Source of the DNA: Planctomycetaceae bacterium
GTDB lineage: Bacteria > Planctomycetota > Phycisphaerae > Phycisphaerales > UBA1924
Length of the DNA: 64,000 nucleotides
Assembly (NCBI GenBank): GCA_027487735.1
Contig: JAIYDA010000117.1
Coordinates: 1 to 64,000, forward strand
Reading direction: 5' to 3'
A program made the position numbers and the translations under genes. Under the pieces are notes generated by a model. It made no database searches, was not told where the DNA came from, and saw only the letters and a program-made list of their open reading frames with translations. Below are positions 29,201-38,140 of the stretch, piece by piece; position 1 is the first letter of the stretch, and each line of letters begins with the position of its first letter.

Positions 29201-30735
29201 GCATCGCGGCGGCTGCGCTCGAAGGCGTAAGCGCCCGCGCGACGGAGCTGGCAGCGAGCGTGCAAGCGGCGCGGCAGAAGGCCGCTTCGCTGGAGCGCGA
29301 TGTGCACAGCCTTGAGGTGAGCCGGCGTGAGCTGGAGGTGAAGCGCGAAGGGCTGGAAGAGCGCACGATGGCCGACCTGAGCGTGGACATTCGCAGCGAG
29401 CTGATGGAGTATCGCGCGACGCTTGGCCCGATGGAACGGCAGGTGAGCGACGCGATGTTGCTCGGCTTGGGCGACGATGTGCCCGAGGCAGCGAATGAGA
29501 GCGAGATGCTCGCTGTGATCGAAGTGGAAGCGCAGGTGGCATCCGCTTCGACTGACACTCCAACGTCGGTGCCCGCGTCCGTCCTTGCATCGCTCGATGA
29601 GGGCGTGAGCGAGGAAGACGCACCACGTGCCGAGGAAACCGATGCGGCTGCACCCGCTACGCAGACGGTTCTCCAACGCTGGCTCGTGCAGACGCAAGCC
29701 GTGCTCGCCACCGCCGTGCCCGTGGCGCACGCACCCGCGCAGCAGCAGATCGACGATCTGCGCAGCGCGATCACCAAGCTGGGCAACGTGAACATGGAAG
29801 CCCTTGAGGAAGAGCAAACGCTTGAAGGTCAGAACCAGGAGCTCGTGCGGCAAGTGGCAGACCTGGAGGCTGCACGCGAGCAGCTCAGCACGCTCATCGA
29901 GCAGCTCAACGCGGCCTCGCGCGAGCGGTTTGGCGATGTGTTTGGCAAGATCCAGGCTCAGTTTGGTGGCGAGCACGGGATGTATCGCAAGCTGTTTGGT
30001 GGCGGACGCGCAGAGGTGCGGCTCATGCCGCTCGTGAAGGAAGTCGAGCAGCCCGATGGCAGCATCGTGAAGGTCGAGACCGACGAAACCGACCTGCTGG
30101 AGAGCGGCATCGAGGTCATCGCCAAGCCGCCGGGCAAGGAGCCACGCAGCATCAGCCAGCTCTCGGGCGGCGAGAAGACGCTGACCGCGGTCGCGTTGCT
30201 CATGAGCATTTTCCGCAGCAAGCCCAGTTGCTTCTGCGTGCTGGACGAAGTGGACGCAGCCCTCGACGAGGGCAACGTCGGCCGCTTCAACGCGTGCGTG
30301 CGAGACTTCACCGACCTCAGCCGGTTCATCATCATCACGCACAACAAGCGCACGATGCAGAATGCCGACCACCTCTACGGCGTGACGCAGCAAGAGAAGG
30401 GCGTGAGCACGCGCGTGAGCGTGAAGTTTGAGCAGGTGGGCAAGGACGGTCGCGTCGACGTGAGCCTCAAGCAGCCCTCGGCAATCGCACCGCCCCGCAC
30501 GCACAGCGAACACGAGGAGCGCGACCTTGCAAAGACAGAGGGCGGCGAGGTGGTGGTGTTGCCTCCGGCGAAGGGACGGCGGGCAGCAAAGGCGAAGGGG
30601 AAGCAGGCCGTGGAGGTTGGTGTGACAGCGGGCGAAGCGGAGGGCTCGATCGCGGCTGGCGGCAGCGGGGGCGAGGGAGCAACGAGCGCGACGGGCGTGG
30701 CGGCGGCGATGGCGAAGCTACGCGAGTTGCAGTGA
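26221..30735 (+). CDS. smc: Chromosome segregation ATPase SMC (1504 aa, with low-complexity insertions)
   Basis: [58 protein letters not shown]; C-terminal [46 protein letters not shown]. Confidence 0.95.
   Translation: [1504 protein letters not shown]
28300..28359. repeat. 12-bp tandem repeat gatcaccagctt (3 perfect plus 2 degenerate copies) inside the smc hinge region
   Basis: Read directly; encodes [21 protein letters not shown]. Confidence 0.9.
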
Positions 30736-30762
30736 GCTCGCTCGGTCGCCTACGTTGAGATC

Positions 30763-31353
30763 ATGATGCAGCGTGTCTTTGCGGCTTTGTCTGTCGGGTT
30801 GGCTGTCGGGTTGGCTGTCGCGGGCCTGACGGCGTGCGCGGGCAGCGGTGCTGGCTCGGCGGGCGCGCCGCACTCGGTGGCGAAGCCATTTCTCACGCAG
30901 TCGTTTGACATGCTGACAGGCCCGACGTGGAAGGGGACGCTGACGTATCGCAACTACAGCGATGGGCAGTGGGTGACGATTCCGTGCAACGTCCGCATCG
31001 CAGCCGAGCACTCGCCCCAGACGCGTGCGCAGTACACATGGAGCACGAGCTACACGGATGAGCCGCACGCAGATGGCGCGACGTTGGTGACTGTGGACGC
31101 AGCGGAGCGGACGATCAGCATGGGTGATACGACAGAGCGGATCGTCGCGATGGCGAGCACCCCCGAGAGTTCGGGCTCGCAAACGCAGGTGCTGGTGACG
31201 GAGTTTGCGGGCGAGGACGACGCGCGTCCAGCGACGATTCGCAAGGTATACACCATGGGTGCGAAGGTGCTGAGCGTGCAGAAGCTCGTGCGGTGGGATG
31301 GGAGCTCGCGCGACTTCATCGAACGGCATGTGTATCGCTGGCATCGCGAGTGA
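30763..31353 (+). CDS. Hypothetical lipoprotein
   Basis: N-terminal signal with lipobox LTAC. Confidence 0.7.
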   Translation: MMQRVFAALSVGLAVGLAVAGLTACAGSGAGSAGAPHSVAKPFLTQSFDMLTGPTWKGTLTYRNYSDGQWVTIPCNVRIAAEHSPQTRAQYTWSTSYTDEPHADGATLVTVDAAERTISMGDTTERIVAMASTPESSGSQTQVLVTEFAGEDDARPATIRKVYTMGAKVLSVQKLVRWDGSSRDFIERHVYRWHRE

Positions 31354-31358
31354 GTTGC

Positions 31359-31721
31359 CTACGGCAGACCCAGGCGGGTGCGTGCGATGCTCGCGGAGAT
31401 GCCTTGCACGCGAATGAGCTTGTGGGCGCTTGCGTGCCCTGACACAATCTCGATGTCCCCCACTGCGACGTTGAGAGCGTGTGCGAGCAGTTCGCACACG
31501 CGCGCGTTGGCGGCTCCGGCTTCGGGCGGCGCGCTCACGCGGATTTTCAGGCTATCGCCCAGCGGGCCTGCGATGACATCTTGGCGGCTGCCCGGGACGA
31601 CCTTGAGGCGAATGCGGCATGCGGCCACGGCTGCGAGCCCAGATAATCGGACGTTCGCCATCCGTGCGGTTGATGCCGATGGTGCGGGCTCTTCGTCTTG
31701 CACGATGTGCGTGGGGGGCAT
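31359..31721 (-). CDS. DUF167/YggU family protein
   Basis: IRLKVVPGSRQDVIAGPLGDSLKIRVSAPPEAGAANARVCELLAHALNVAVGDIEIVSGHASAHKLIRVQG; start may be 31661. Confidence 0.85.
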   Translation of the reverse strand: MPPTHIVQDEEPAPSASTARMANVRLSGLAAVAACRIRLKVVPGSRQDVIAGPLGDSLKIRVSAPPEAGAANARVCELLAHALNVAVGDIEIVSGHASAHKLIRVQGISASIARTRLGLP

Positions 31722-31828
31722 GGGTGCAGCTTTCGGCGGGCAGGGGCATATCGTGTTGCAACGCCCCGCTGGTGATTGCCGACGGTAGCGAGCAACGGGC
31801 GGACATGGATCACGAGGACGTGTTGCAG

Positions 31829-33448
31829 ATGCGCATGCTGACGAAAGCATTCATGGCCGGCGTGTGCGCTGCGGCAGCCGTGCAGGCGGCGCACGCGCAG
31901 CTTGCCGAGCCGCAGGTGCTCGTGGTGTTCGACAGCCGGGTGAGCGACAGTGTTGCGGTTGCGGAGTATTACGCCGGGAGCGCGAAGGTGCCGGGGCCGC
32001 TCTCAGCCGCAAACACGCCCACGCTGGGCAAACGCCCTGGCGTGTATGTGTTTGACCTCGCGAGTGCCGGCGCGGGCATCGCAACCGCTGGCAACATCAG
32101 CTACGCCGACTTTGTCAGCCGACTGCGCGACCCCATCCGGGCGCACCTGCAGTCGCGCAACCTCGCAACGCGCGTGCGCTGCATCGTGACGACCAAGGGC
32201 CTCGCGCACCGCATCACCGACACCGACAACGCCCCGGTAGGAGACCTGCCCAGCAACAACCCGGGCAGCTTCATTCCGGAGCTGCTGGCCAACGACGTGA
32301 CGTGCGCGAGCGTTGAGAGCGAGCTCACGCTGCTCTTCCAGGACCTGAGCAATGGCGAAGCGGGCAACAGCAACGACAGCAGAGCCGACGGCCTGATCGT
32401 GAACCCGCTCTGGAATCTCTCGGCGGGCGCTGGCTCATTCAGCAGCAACTTTGCCACCAGCCCCAAGAGCTTCTCGGCTTCGGGAACTGGGCCTTTGTGG
32501 AATCTCTCGGGCAGCACGGGCACCGCGCAGCGGCTCAACCCGGGCGATGTCTATCTCACGGCACGCCTTGATGGGCCCACCGTGAGCGACGTGCGCGCCA
32601 TGCTCGATCGTTCGCAGGGCTTCATCTACAACGGCGGCACGCAAGCCTTCGTGTTCGACAGCGACCCCAACGCGCTCGACGCGATCTCGTCGGTGTTTCC
32701 TTCGCTTGGCGGCGGCAGCGACTACGCGCTCTCGGTTGCGGCGCTGAACAACGACGGGCGGTTTCCAGCGTCGTCGCAGCGCGTCAACACGCTCGCGAGC
32801 GCAGCCCAGTTCTTCGTGGGCCCGCGCCTCAGCTTCGCCGCTGGGCAGGGCGTGCTCGTGAATGAACCGCTGATCCTGCTCGCGAGCTATGGCGCGAATC
32901 ACGATGGCGTGCCGAGCCTGCTCGCTGGTGGCAGCGCGGGCACGGTGTATGCCACGAGCTTTAACCTCGCGCCGGGCGCGATCTTCAACACCATCGAGAG
33001 CTTCAACTGCCGCGACTTTGGCGGGCTGGGGAACCTCAGCTTCGCAGCGCAGCAGCAGGCAAGCACCTACATCGCCGCGGGCGGCACCTTTGCCGTAGGC
33101 AACGTGTGGGAACCCCTTGCCGACACGATTCCCGACAACGCGCTGCTCGTGCGAAACTTCGTGCTGGGCAACCAGAGCTGGGGCGAAGCCGCGTGGAGCA
33201 GCATCCCAGCCCTCAGTTGGATGCAGACCGTGATCGGCGACCCGCTCGCTCGCGCCCAACGCCGCAGCGAGGACATCACGGGCAACAACCGCATCACGCT
33301 GAACGACTTGCACCTGTGGGAGGCCCTCCCCACCACCGACGCACGCAAGGACGTGAATCGCAACGGTGCGGCGGACAACGCCGATCGCCTCTTCGTCACG
33401 CAGACGCTGCGTGCGAGCGAGCGCGTGGGGCTTTTGCTTGGTCGCTGA
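31829..33448 (+). CDS. TIGR03790-like secreted protein with dockerin-like C-terminus
   Basis: QVLVVFDSRVSDSVAVAEYYAGSAKVPG...YIVTTKG-type segment CIVTTKGLAHRI; C-terminal EDITGNNRITLNDLHLWEAL...KDVNRNGAADNADRLFV. Confidence 0.7.
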   Translation: MRMLTKAFMAGVCAAAAVQAAHAQLAEPQVLVVFDSRVSDSVAVAEYYAGSAKVPGPLSAANTPTLGKRPGVYVFDLASAGAGIATAGNISYADFVSRLRDPIRAHLQSRNLATRVRCIVTTKGLAHRITDTDNAPVGDLPSNNPGSFIPELLANDVTCASVESELTLLFQDLSNGEAGNSNDSRADGLIVNPLWNLSAGAGSFSSNFATSPKSFSASGTGPLWNLSGSTGTAQRLNPGDVYLTARLDGPTVSDVRAMLDRSQGFIYNGGTQAFVFDSDPNALDAISSVFPSLGGGSDYALSVAALNNDGRFPASSQRVNTLASAAQFFVGPRLSFAAGQGVLVNEPLILLASYGANHDGVPSLLAGGSAGTVYATSFNLAPGAIFNTIESFNCRDFGGLGNLSFAAQQQASTYIAAGGTFAVGNVWEPLADTIPDNALLVRNFVLGNQSWGEAAWSSIPALSWMQTVIGDPLARAQRRSEDITGNNRITLNDLHLWEALPTTDARKDVNRNGAADNADRLFVTQTLRASERVGLLLGR

Positions 33449-33730
33449 TCTCCCTGCCCAAGGCCAATGCCAACCCACCAAACGCAACCCAACCACTCGC
33501 GCTGATTCTGCGTTGCGTGGGACGCACCGCGTGAAATCGCACGCTCCGGAGGCACCGTCACCGCTCGGCGGTCTGTGGCAAGACGATACTTGCCTCTGTC
33601 AGGCTGTGCGATCGCGCACGGCGTTGGTAGCATTGGGCGCGGCGTCCGTTTCAGGGGCCGCTGTCGGCGCAGGGTTGAACTGGGGCTGCCACCACGCCGC
33701 GAGCATCGCGGTGCGTGCCGAGCCCCTTGC

Positions 33731-36097
33731 ATGAGCAGAAACGACTCCAACTCCGACTGGAACGTCAGCGGTCGCCTGTCGCGAACGCAGGCGGTGGCGA
33801 AGTCGTTGCAAGAGCGTCAGCGTGCACTGAATGCCGAGCGGTTGGGGCTCGCGTGGCTGGGGCGGCTCGGGCGGGCGTTGCTCCAGCCGCACGCGGGGCT
33901 CAGCCTCGTGGTGGTCGTGTGCTTCGCGCTCGCCGCGATGGTGCTGTCTTGGTGGACGCGCTCGCAGACGATCGTGCCCGTCGGGCGCGTCGTGGATGAG
34001 ACCAAGCTCGTGCGCGTCGACACGATGGTGCTCGACGACCCGGACCAGACACGTAGACTGCGGAACCAAGCACGAGACGCGACCCCCCGCGTCTTCGTGC
34101 TCGATCCAAGCGTGCTCGAGTCGCTCACGAGCGCCATCGCCACGCTGCCTCAGCTCGTCCGCGGTCAGCCCGACCCTGCATCGCTCGATCCGCTGCTCAT
34201 CGAGCAGTTTGGGCTCACGCCCGAGTTGCTGCGCGAGCTGGATGACATCGCCAAGGCCGAAGCGACCATCGACGAAGGTGCCGACCAGCAAGGCCCGTGG
34301 GACCAGGCAGTGGAGCGTCTTCGCACCATGCTGCTGCAAAGGCCGCTGGTGGACAGCGCAACCTATCAGCGCGGCGTGCAGGATGGCACCAGCAAGTTCG
34401 TGCGACTCGTGGACCCTCGAGATGCAACCCCACGCCCCAGGCTCGTGCTGCGATCCGAGCTCATCAGCGTGACGGACGCAGAGGCCATGAACCAGCTCGC
34501 GCGCGTGCTCGCGCGCGACGCGGGCGTGCCCACCGCGGTGCGCGATGCGGTGGCGCGACGCATCGCCACCTTCGGAAAAGCCATCTACAGCTTCGACCAG
34601 GCAACCACGGTGCGCGACGAGAACGCCGCGGCACAAAGCGTCGAGCCCGCCACCATCACCAGCCCGCGCCGGCAGGTGATCGTCGAGCGGGGCGAGGTGC
34701 TGACGCCCGCGCAGGCCAGCCTGCTGCGAGCCGAGCACGCCGCATTCCTGGCTAGCCTCGATGCGTGGAAGAAGGCCCTGCTCATGGGGGCCCTCGGCGC
34801 GGCGTGCGGACTCATCGTGCTGGGCATGAGCGGATACGGCGTGCTGTTCGCCCCGCGCATCCACCGGCGCTGGACGCGCACGCTGGGCGTTGCGCTGCTC
34901 ATGCTGCTCACGCTCGCGGGAGCATGCATCGGCAGCGTGCTGCGACCGGAGTTTGCGGGCGTTGTCAGCGTGCTGCCCAGCGCGCTGGTGGCGATGCTGT
35001 TCTGCATTGGGTATGACAGGCGAAGCGCCCTGGCCTTTGGGCTGCTGCACGGGCTTTTGGTCTGCGTCTGCCTTGGTGCGGGCGTCACGACGTTTGCGAT
35101 CATCGCGACGGGCGTTGCGTGCGTGGTTGCGAGCCTGAAGGAAGTGCGCGATCGCAAGAGCCTCGTCCGCGTCAGCCTCGCGAGCGGCGTGGGCCTCGCG
35201 CTCGCGACCATCGTGTTCGGCGTGCTGCAGCGCCCGCTCACGCGCGAGGCCTTCATCGAGCTCCTCACCGATGCGGGGCTCGCGCTGCTGGGCATGCTGC
35301 TGCTGGGCGGACTGACGCTGTTTGTGCTGCCGCTCATCGAGCGGGTGTTCGGCGTGGTCACTGGCCTGACGCTGGGCGAGCTGCGCGACCCCAAGCAGCC
35401 CCTGCTGCGCGAGCTGCAGATGCGGGCCCCGGGCACGTACACGCACTCGCTGAATGTCGCGAGCATCGCCGAACAGGCTGCGGAGGCAGTGGGCTGTGAT
35501 GGCTTGCTCACGTATGTGGGGTGCCTCTATCACGACGTGGGGAAGATGAACAAGCCCGAGTACTTCGTCGAGAACCAGCAGGCGGGCATCAACAAGCACG
35601 ACAAGCTCAGCCCCGCGATGAGCCTGCTCGTGGTCGTGGGCCACGTGAAGGACGGAGCGGAGCTCGCACGCGAGTTCAAGCTGCCCGCGCGACTGCTGCA
35701 CTTTATTGAGGCCCACCACGGCACGACACTCGTCGAGTATTTCTATCACCGCGCCCGCAAGCAGGCCTTCGCGGCCGACGGCGACGAAGCGCAGATGCCC
35801 GACGAGTTTGAGTATCGCTACCCGGGCCCCAAGCCCCGCACGAAGGAGGTCGCGATCCTCATGGTGTGCGACGCTGCGGAGAGCGCCGCCCGCGCCCTGG
35901 GTGAGCCCACGCCCGCTAAGATCGAGAGTCTCGTGCGCGACATCGCCGACAAGCGCCTGCGCGATGGCCAGTTTGACGAGTGCGACCTCACGCTCAAGGA
36001 GCTGTCGATCATCTGCGACAGCATCGCCCGCAGCGTCACGAGCATGTATCACAGCCGCGTGGCATATCCCGGTGGGCGAGAAACCGCGGGGAGATAA
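33731..36097 (+). CDS. 7TM-HD domain phosphohydrolase (PgpH-like)
   Basis: PLLRELQMRAPGTYTHSLNVASIAEQAAEAVGCDGLLTYVGCLYHDVGKMNKPEYFVENQ; hydrophobic membrane region preceding the HD domain. Confidence 0.92.
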   Translation: MSRNDSNSDWNVSGRLSRTQAVAKSLQERQRALNAERLGLAWLGRLGRALLQPHAGLSLVVVVCFALAAMVLSWWTRSQTIVPVGRVVDETKLVRVDTMVLDDPDQTRRLRNQARDATPRVFVLDPSVLESLTSAIATLPQLVRGQPDPASLDPLLIEQFGLTPELLRELDDIAKAEATIDEGADQQGPWDQAVERLRTMLLQRPLVDSATYQRGVQDGTSKFVRLVDPRDATPRPRLVLRSELISVTDAEAMNQLARVLARDAGVPTAVRDAVARRIATFGKAIYSFDQATTVRDENAAAQSVEPATITSPRRQVIVERGEVLTPAQASLLRAEHAAFLASLDAWKKALLMGALGAACGLIVLGMSGYGVLFAPRIHRRWTRTLGVALLMLLTLAGACIGSVLRPEFAGVVSVLPSALVAMLFCIGYDRRSALAFGLLHGLLVCVCLGAGVTTFAIIATGVACVVASLKEVRDRKSLVRVSLASGVGLALATIVFGVLQRPLTREAFIELLTDAGLALLGMLLLGGLTLFVLPLIERVFGVVTGLTLGELRDPKQPLLRELQMRAPGTYTHSLNVASIAEQAAEAVGCDGLLTYVGCLYHDVGKMNKPEYFVENQQAGINKHDKLSPAMSLLVVVGHVKDGAELAREFKLPARLLHFIEAHHGTTLVEYFYHRARKQAFAADGDEAQMPDEFEYRYPGPKPRTKEVAILMVCDAAESAARALGEPTPAKIESLVRDIADKRLRDGQFDECDLTLKELSIICDSIARSVTSMYHSRVAYPGGRETAGR

Positions 36098-36130
36098 GGG
36101 CAGCGTCAATCGCTCGCCAACGAGCCGTCC

Positions 36131-37156
36131 TTACGCCGTCACCGCCGGCGCATACGCCGGATACGTCTTGCGGAAGCCCTTCCACGCGATGCCAAGGTCT
36201 TCGGTCGCTTTCGTCATGTCCGCAACGCTGTCCTCGGCTGCCATGCGGGCCATGCCAGCATCAAACGGCAAAAAGTTTCCCAGCCCCACAAAGCCCGCGA
36301 CGGTCGCGATCCACGCGTTGGGCTCACTGGGTGCGCCAAAGGGGTGCAGCGGCAGGGCGCCGGGCGTGTTGTCTCGCATGAAGCGCAGCATCTGGGGCCA
36401 CGTGAGCGTCTCGCTCCCCACGAGGCTATAGGTCTCGCCGATCGAACGCGGGTTCGTCAGGCATCCCACAAACGCCGCGGCAACATCCTCGACGGCGATG
36501 GGAGCGATCCGCGGGTCGCGCTCGTTCGTGCCGCCCAGGGGCACGCGGGTGTCGTCGTCGCCGCCCGTGAAGTAGGGCAAGAACACGAACGGAGCCTTCT
36601 CGCCCTTCATCCACTGGAACGCCATCTTCACAAACTCGCTGTCCTTGCCGTGGATGAGCCCAGGACGCATGATGGTCCAATCCAGGCTGCTGCGGCGGAC
36701 CGCAGTCTCGGCCTCCCACTTCGTGCGCTGGTACTCGCACACAAAGTCGCTGCGCACGCCCAGCGCGCTCATCTGCACGAAGCGGCGCACGTTGCCATGC
36801 TCACAGGCCTGCACCAGCACGCGTGCCGCGTCGGTGTGCAAGCGCTGGAACGTTTGGCCCAGGCGACGCAACTCGCGGATGATGCCCACGAGATTGATCG
36901 CGGCCTGGCACCCAGCCACGAGCTCGTTCGCGACGTCTTGATGCGCGACTTCCCCCACCACCAGGCTCAGCTTCGTGCTGCTGGGCAGCACCGCACGGGC
37001 CTTCGCCGTGTCTCGCACCAGGGCACGCACGCTGTAGCCGCGGCTGAGCAGCTCCGCGACGACGCTGCGACCCACAAAGCCCGTCGCGCCGGTGACGGCG
37101 ACAACGGCGATGGGCGAAGATGAACGACTGCTACCTGGCTGAGTGCTGCTGGTCAT
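36131..37156 (-). CDS. NAD(P)-binding SDR family protein (atypical, complex I NDUFA9-like)
   Basis: VAVTGATGFVGRSVVAELLSRGYSVRALVRD...YQRTKWEAETAVRRSSLDWTIMRPGLIHG. Confidence 0.85.
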   Translation of the reverse strand: MTSSTQPGSSRSSSPIAVVAVTGATGFVGRSVVAELLSRGYSVRALVRDTAKARAVLPSSTKLSLVVGEVAHQDVANELVAGCQAAINLVGIIRELRRLGQTFQRLHTDAARVLVQACEHGNVRRFVQMSALGVRSDFVCEYQRTKWEAETAVRRSSLDWTIMRPGLIHGKDSEFVKMAFQWMKGEKAPFVFLPYFTGGDDDTRVPLGGTNERDPRIAPIAVEDVAAAFVGCLTNPRSIGETYSLVGSETLTWPQMLRFMRDNTPGALPLHPFGAPSEPNAWIATVAGFVGLGNFLPFDAGMARMAAEDSVADMTKATEDLGIAWKGFRKTYPAYAPAVTA

Positions 37157-37187
37157 TGCGGGGCTAGCGTAGGAAGCATTTTCCAGC

Positions 37188-38129
37188 GTGCCACCCACAC
37201 TCGCCAACCCCGCTATGCCTGAAGGGCCCCCGCCCGCCCTTCGTGTGCCGCCTCTCGGGCTTCGCACGCCCCTTGGCGGCGAAGCCGCAAGCGGCGCAAG
37301 CCTCGACGTGCCCGCCTGCACGTTCTTCGCCCGTCGCATCACCGCGATTTTGGGTGCCAACGGCAGCGGCAAGACGACGCTGCTGCGAACCCTCGCGGGC
37401 CTGGTTCGTCCCACCCAAGGCACGGTCGAGCTTGCGTCCCTCAGCGGTTTGCAGGCCTCCTCCGTGCATGCGCTGCCCGCTCAAGACCGGGCCAAGGCCA
37501 TCGCGTTTATCAGCCAGCGCAGCGAGGCGAGCGAGGCCTTCTCGTCGCAAGAGATCGTTGCCCTTGGGCTACATGCCCAGGGCGTTGGCACGCAGCATGC
37601 CATGGAGCGTGCCCGAGCAGGGCTCGCGCAGGTCGATGCCCTGCACCTCGCGACGCAGCCCTTTGCAACCCTGAGCGGTGGCGAGCGCCAACGCGTCTCG
37701 CTGGCCCGCGCGCTTGTGCAGCTTGGGCTGGAGCGCGATGCGAACGGATCGCCTGCCCCGCGCGTACTGCTCGCAGACGAGCCCACGAGCGCGATGGACG
37801 TGCGACACGCGCTGCGCTCGCTCGACATACTGCGATGTGCCGCATCCTCCGGTGCCGCCGTGGTCCTGGCGATGCACGACGTAGCCCTGGCCCTGCGCAC
37901 CTGCGACGACTGCCTGCTCCTCACTCGGCCCGACCAAGGCAATGCCCGCGTGCTATTTGCGGGCCCCGTGGCAGACCTGCCCGACGCAGCTCTTGATGAG
38001 GCGTTCGGCGTCCGCTTCTCCCCCACCACCATCGCGAGCGGCGCGCAGGCTGGAAGCACACTGCGGGCAGGGTTCGCGCACCAGCAAGTGCGCAGCGACC
38101 AGACGCCCGGGGAGCCCGGGCCAACCTAG
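37188..38129 (+). CDS. ABC transporter ATP-binding protein (FecE/BtuD/HmuV-like)
   Basis: ILGANGSGKTTLLRTLAGL, LSGGERQRVSLARAL, VLLADEPTSAMD. Confidence 0.88.
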   Translation: MPPTLANPAMPEGPPPALRVPPLGLRTPLGGEAASGASLDVPACTFFARRITAILGANGSGKTTLLRTLAGLVRPTQGTVELASLSGLQASSVHALPAQDRAKAIAFISQRSEASEAFSSQEIVALGLHAQGVGTQHAMERARAGLAQVDALHLATQPFATLSGGERQRVSLARALVQLGLERDANGSPAPRVLLADEPTSAMDVRHALRSLDILRCAASSGAAVVLAMHDVALALRTCDDCLLLTRPDQGNARVLFAGPVADLPDAALDEAFGVRFSPTTIASGAQAGSTLRAGFAHQQVRSDQTPGEPGPT

Positions 38130-38140
38130 AATCTCCGCTT

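Noticed and set aside
28606-30513. 635-aa minus-strand ORF
   Set aside because: Antisense shadow of smc.
33599-36109. 836-aa minus-strand ORF
   Set aside because: Antisense shadow of the PgpH-like gene.
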